From Myxococcales bacterium (GTDB taxonomy: Bacteria > UBA10199 > 2-02-FULL-44-16 > JAAZCA01): a DNA stretch of 64,000 nucleotides. How positions within the stretch are numbered: position 1 is the stretch's first letter; every line of letters starts with the position of its first letter. The translations under genes and the position numbers were made by a program. The stretch is taken from the NCBI GenBank assembly GCA_012513515.1, contig JAAZCA010000005.1:1-64000 (forward strand). Reading direction: 5' to 3'. A model generated the notes under the pieces. That model was not told the DNA's origin. It was given only the letters and a program-made list of their open reading frames with translations, and did no database searches. Below are positions 62,990-64,000 of this stretch, piece after piece.

Positions 62990-63476
62990 AATATCTGTTC
63001 CTCAGGTATATGCCGCTGGAAGTCTCAACCACTCCGTGCGCAGATGAACTGACTTTGACAGAAATCCCTATCCTGTAAACCTTAGTAGGATTCGATGTTG
63101 AAACGCCGCCAGAGGTATAGTATGAGAATCCGCTGCCCGGCGCCAAATCCGAGGCAAGCTGTTTTCCATTTCTCAAAAGGTCCACACCTGAAATTTGGTA
63201 AGCGACCTGATTGCCGAGCGCATTTTTAAAAGTGATACTGCTGGATGATATCGAAGAGATATCAGCTGCCGGGTTGGCTATTCCCCTGAGTTCATTGCTC
63301 ATGATATTTACAGCAAGCCTCGCCCCCTGCAGAGCTTCACGCCTCTCCGTAACAAGGCTGAACGAATCCATTCCAGAAATTAAAATTCTCCCCATTACGA
63401 GAGAGATCGCGGCTATGATGATCATAGTCAGCAATATCTCGACCAGCGTAAATCCTTTGCGCGATTTGATTTTCAC
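62967..63476 (-). CDS. minor pilin, PilW/GspJ-like prepilin
   Basis: 169 aa. It has a class III signal KSRKGFTLVEILLTMIIIAAISLVM with the prepilin peptidase site G/FTLVE (Glu5 present). The head domain (SISSSSITFKNALGNQVAYQI...) is typical of PilW-type minor pilins, though short. It lies between the PilV-like and PilX-like genes. Confidence 0.88.
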   Translation of the reverse strand: MKIKSRKGFTLVEILLTMIIIAAISLVMGRILISGMDSFSLVTERREALQGARLAVNIMSNELRGIANPAADISSISSSSITFKNALGNQVAYQISGVDLLRNGKQLASDLAPGSGFSYYTSGGVSTSNPTKVYRIGISVKVSSSAHGVVETSSGIYLRNRYYVSFSKN

Positions 63477-63492
63477 AAAAAGCTCTCCAACT

Positions 63493-63954
63493 TCATGGAC
63501 AAGGGGAAAATCCCCCGCCCCCTGAAACCTCAGATGGAACCATATCTGTCACAAGCGTTGTAAGGGTCACCGCCTCCCCCGCACTTCCTCCCCAGGATGT
63601 AGTGACCTGAACTTTTTTATAACCCGTGTCTATCACAGACTGGGACATATCAGACGGATTCACGTAATTTACATTTACCGAACGTGAAAACTGCCACGAA
63701 CCGGAATTCACCGATGATGCACCCTGCGACACGACTGACGCATATCCAGATGATCCGCCATCGGCCTTGGCCTGCACGATCTCTTCCATTTTCTCCCTGG
63801 AGAGCTTTACCGCAACTACCGTTAGGTCGGCCTTTAAAGCCTCTTGCGTAAGGTTGCCGAATAAATATCCAAATCCGAAAAATGCTATGCCGACCACGAC
63901 CATTATCAATACCGATTCCAGGAGAGAAAAACCTTTTGCGTTCCTAAAATTCAT
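63493..63954 (-). CDS. minor pilin, PilV/GspI-like prepilin
   Basis: 153 aa from the ATG at 63954; ATGs at 63972 and 63996 lengthen it by 6 or 14 residues. NAKGFSLLESVLIMVVVGIAFF is a class III signal with G/FSLLE. The short head has VKLSREKMEEIVQAKA and a beta-rich C-terminus ending in a Gly-rich, Cys-Pro tail. It is the first visible gene of the minor-pilin set; more may lie beyond the window. Confidence 0.85.
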   Translation of the reverse strand: MNFRNAKGFSLLESVLIMVVVGIAFFGFGYLFGNLTQEALKADLTVVAVKLSREKMEEIVQAKADGGSSGYASVVSQGASSVNSGSWQFSRSVNVNYVNPSDMSQSVIDTGYKKVQVTTSWGGSAGEAVTLTTLVTDMVPSEVSGGGGFSPCP

Positions 63955-64000
63955 ACGAGATCCTTTTTTCATTCTTTCATTTTCCCGTACCGGCAAGCGA

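Noticed and set aside
1-64000. Insertion sequence or prophage
   Set aside because: No transposase, integrase or phage structural gene could be recognised despite the many repeats.

Overview
The window (about 52% GC by eye) comes from the chromosome of a Gram-negative bacterium with a Deltaproteobacteria/Bdellovibrio-like flavour. The evidence is a type IV pilus operon (pilMNOPQ with an ExeA-type ATPase and minor pilins), many lipoproteins with clear lipoboxes, outer-membrane-type proteins, murein remodelling enzymes (mtgA, dacB, mltD-like, nagZ) and a 59-residue histone-fold protein of the kind known from Bdellovibrio (Bd0055). No rRNA, prophage, transposase or CRISPR array was found. The taxonomic placement is inference.

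Layout. 0.2-11.8 kb: a cell-surface block of four large, poorly characterised genes (a von Willebrand factor A lipoprotein with six carboxypeptidase-regulatory-like repeats, a 1110-aa secreted protein, a 1257-aa lipoprotein and a 524-aa beta-rich protein). 11.8-17 kb: nadD/nadK (divergent), a thiolase, a CbpA-type J protein, dcd and mtgA. 17.2-18.3 kb: tRNA-Glu and tRNA-Lys flanking a decayed four-helix-bundle (23S IVP family) gene bounded by inverted repeats, then the histone gene with its own promoter and terminator. 18.5-21 kb: two low-complexity orphan genes, the downstream one carrying a G9 tract that cuts off an open 75-codon extension. 21.3-26.4 kb: nagZ and a peptide-type ABC importer (binding protein, two permeases, no ATPase here). 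26.4-37.3 kb: dacB and mltD-like genes, comEC with a degenerate nuclease-like domain, two orphans, ogt, and a nucleoside-scavenging operon (udp-nupC-transporter).

37.3-51.2 kb is a run of 20 co-directional minus-strand housekeeping genes: yceD-rpmF-acpP-rpiB-glyA-nrdR-ribD-ribE-ribBA-ribH-nusB-ispH-glmM-ffh-rpsP-khpA-rimM-trmD-rplS-rnhB. The fatty-acid genes that often lie between rpmF and acpP are absent, and the acpP product has His instead of the phosphopantetheine-bearing Ser. 51.3-55.3 kb: panD, an operon pairing a ketol-acid-reductoisomerase-like protein that lacks two catalytic residues with a MEMO1-family protein, then gltX. 55.3-64 kb: the type IV pilus operon, ending in minor-pilin genes at the window edge.

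A modular family of dispersed intergenic repeats (hairpin-forming ATCCCCGA...TCGGGGAT and ATTCCCGC...GCGGGAAT units plus four other modules) fills nine islands in 0-26.4 kb and one spot at 51.7-52.0 kb, and is absent from the housekeeping run. The islands start almost immediately after stop codons, and one module carries a promoter-like sequence pointing into the next gene.
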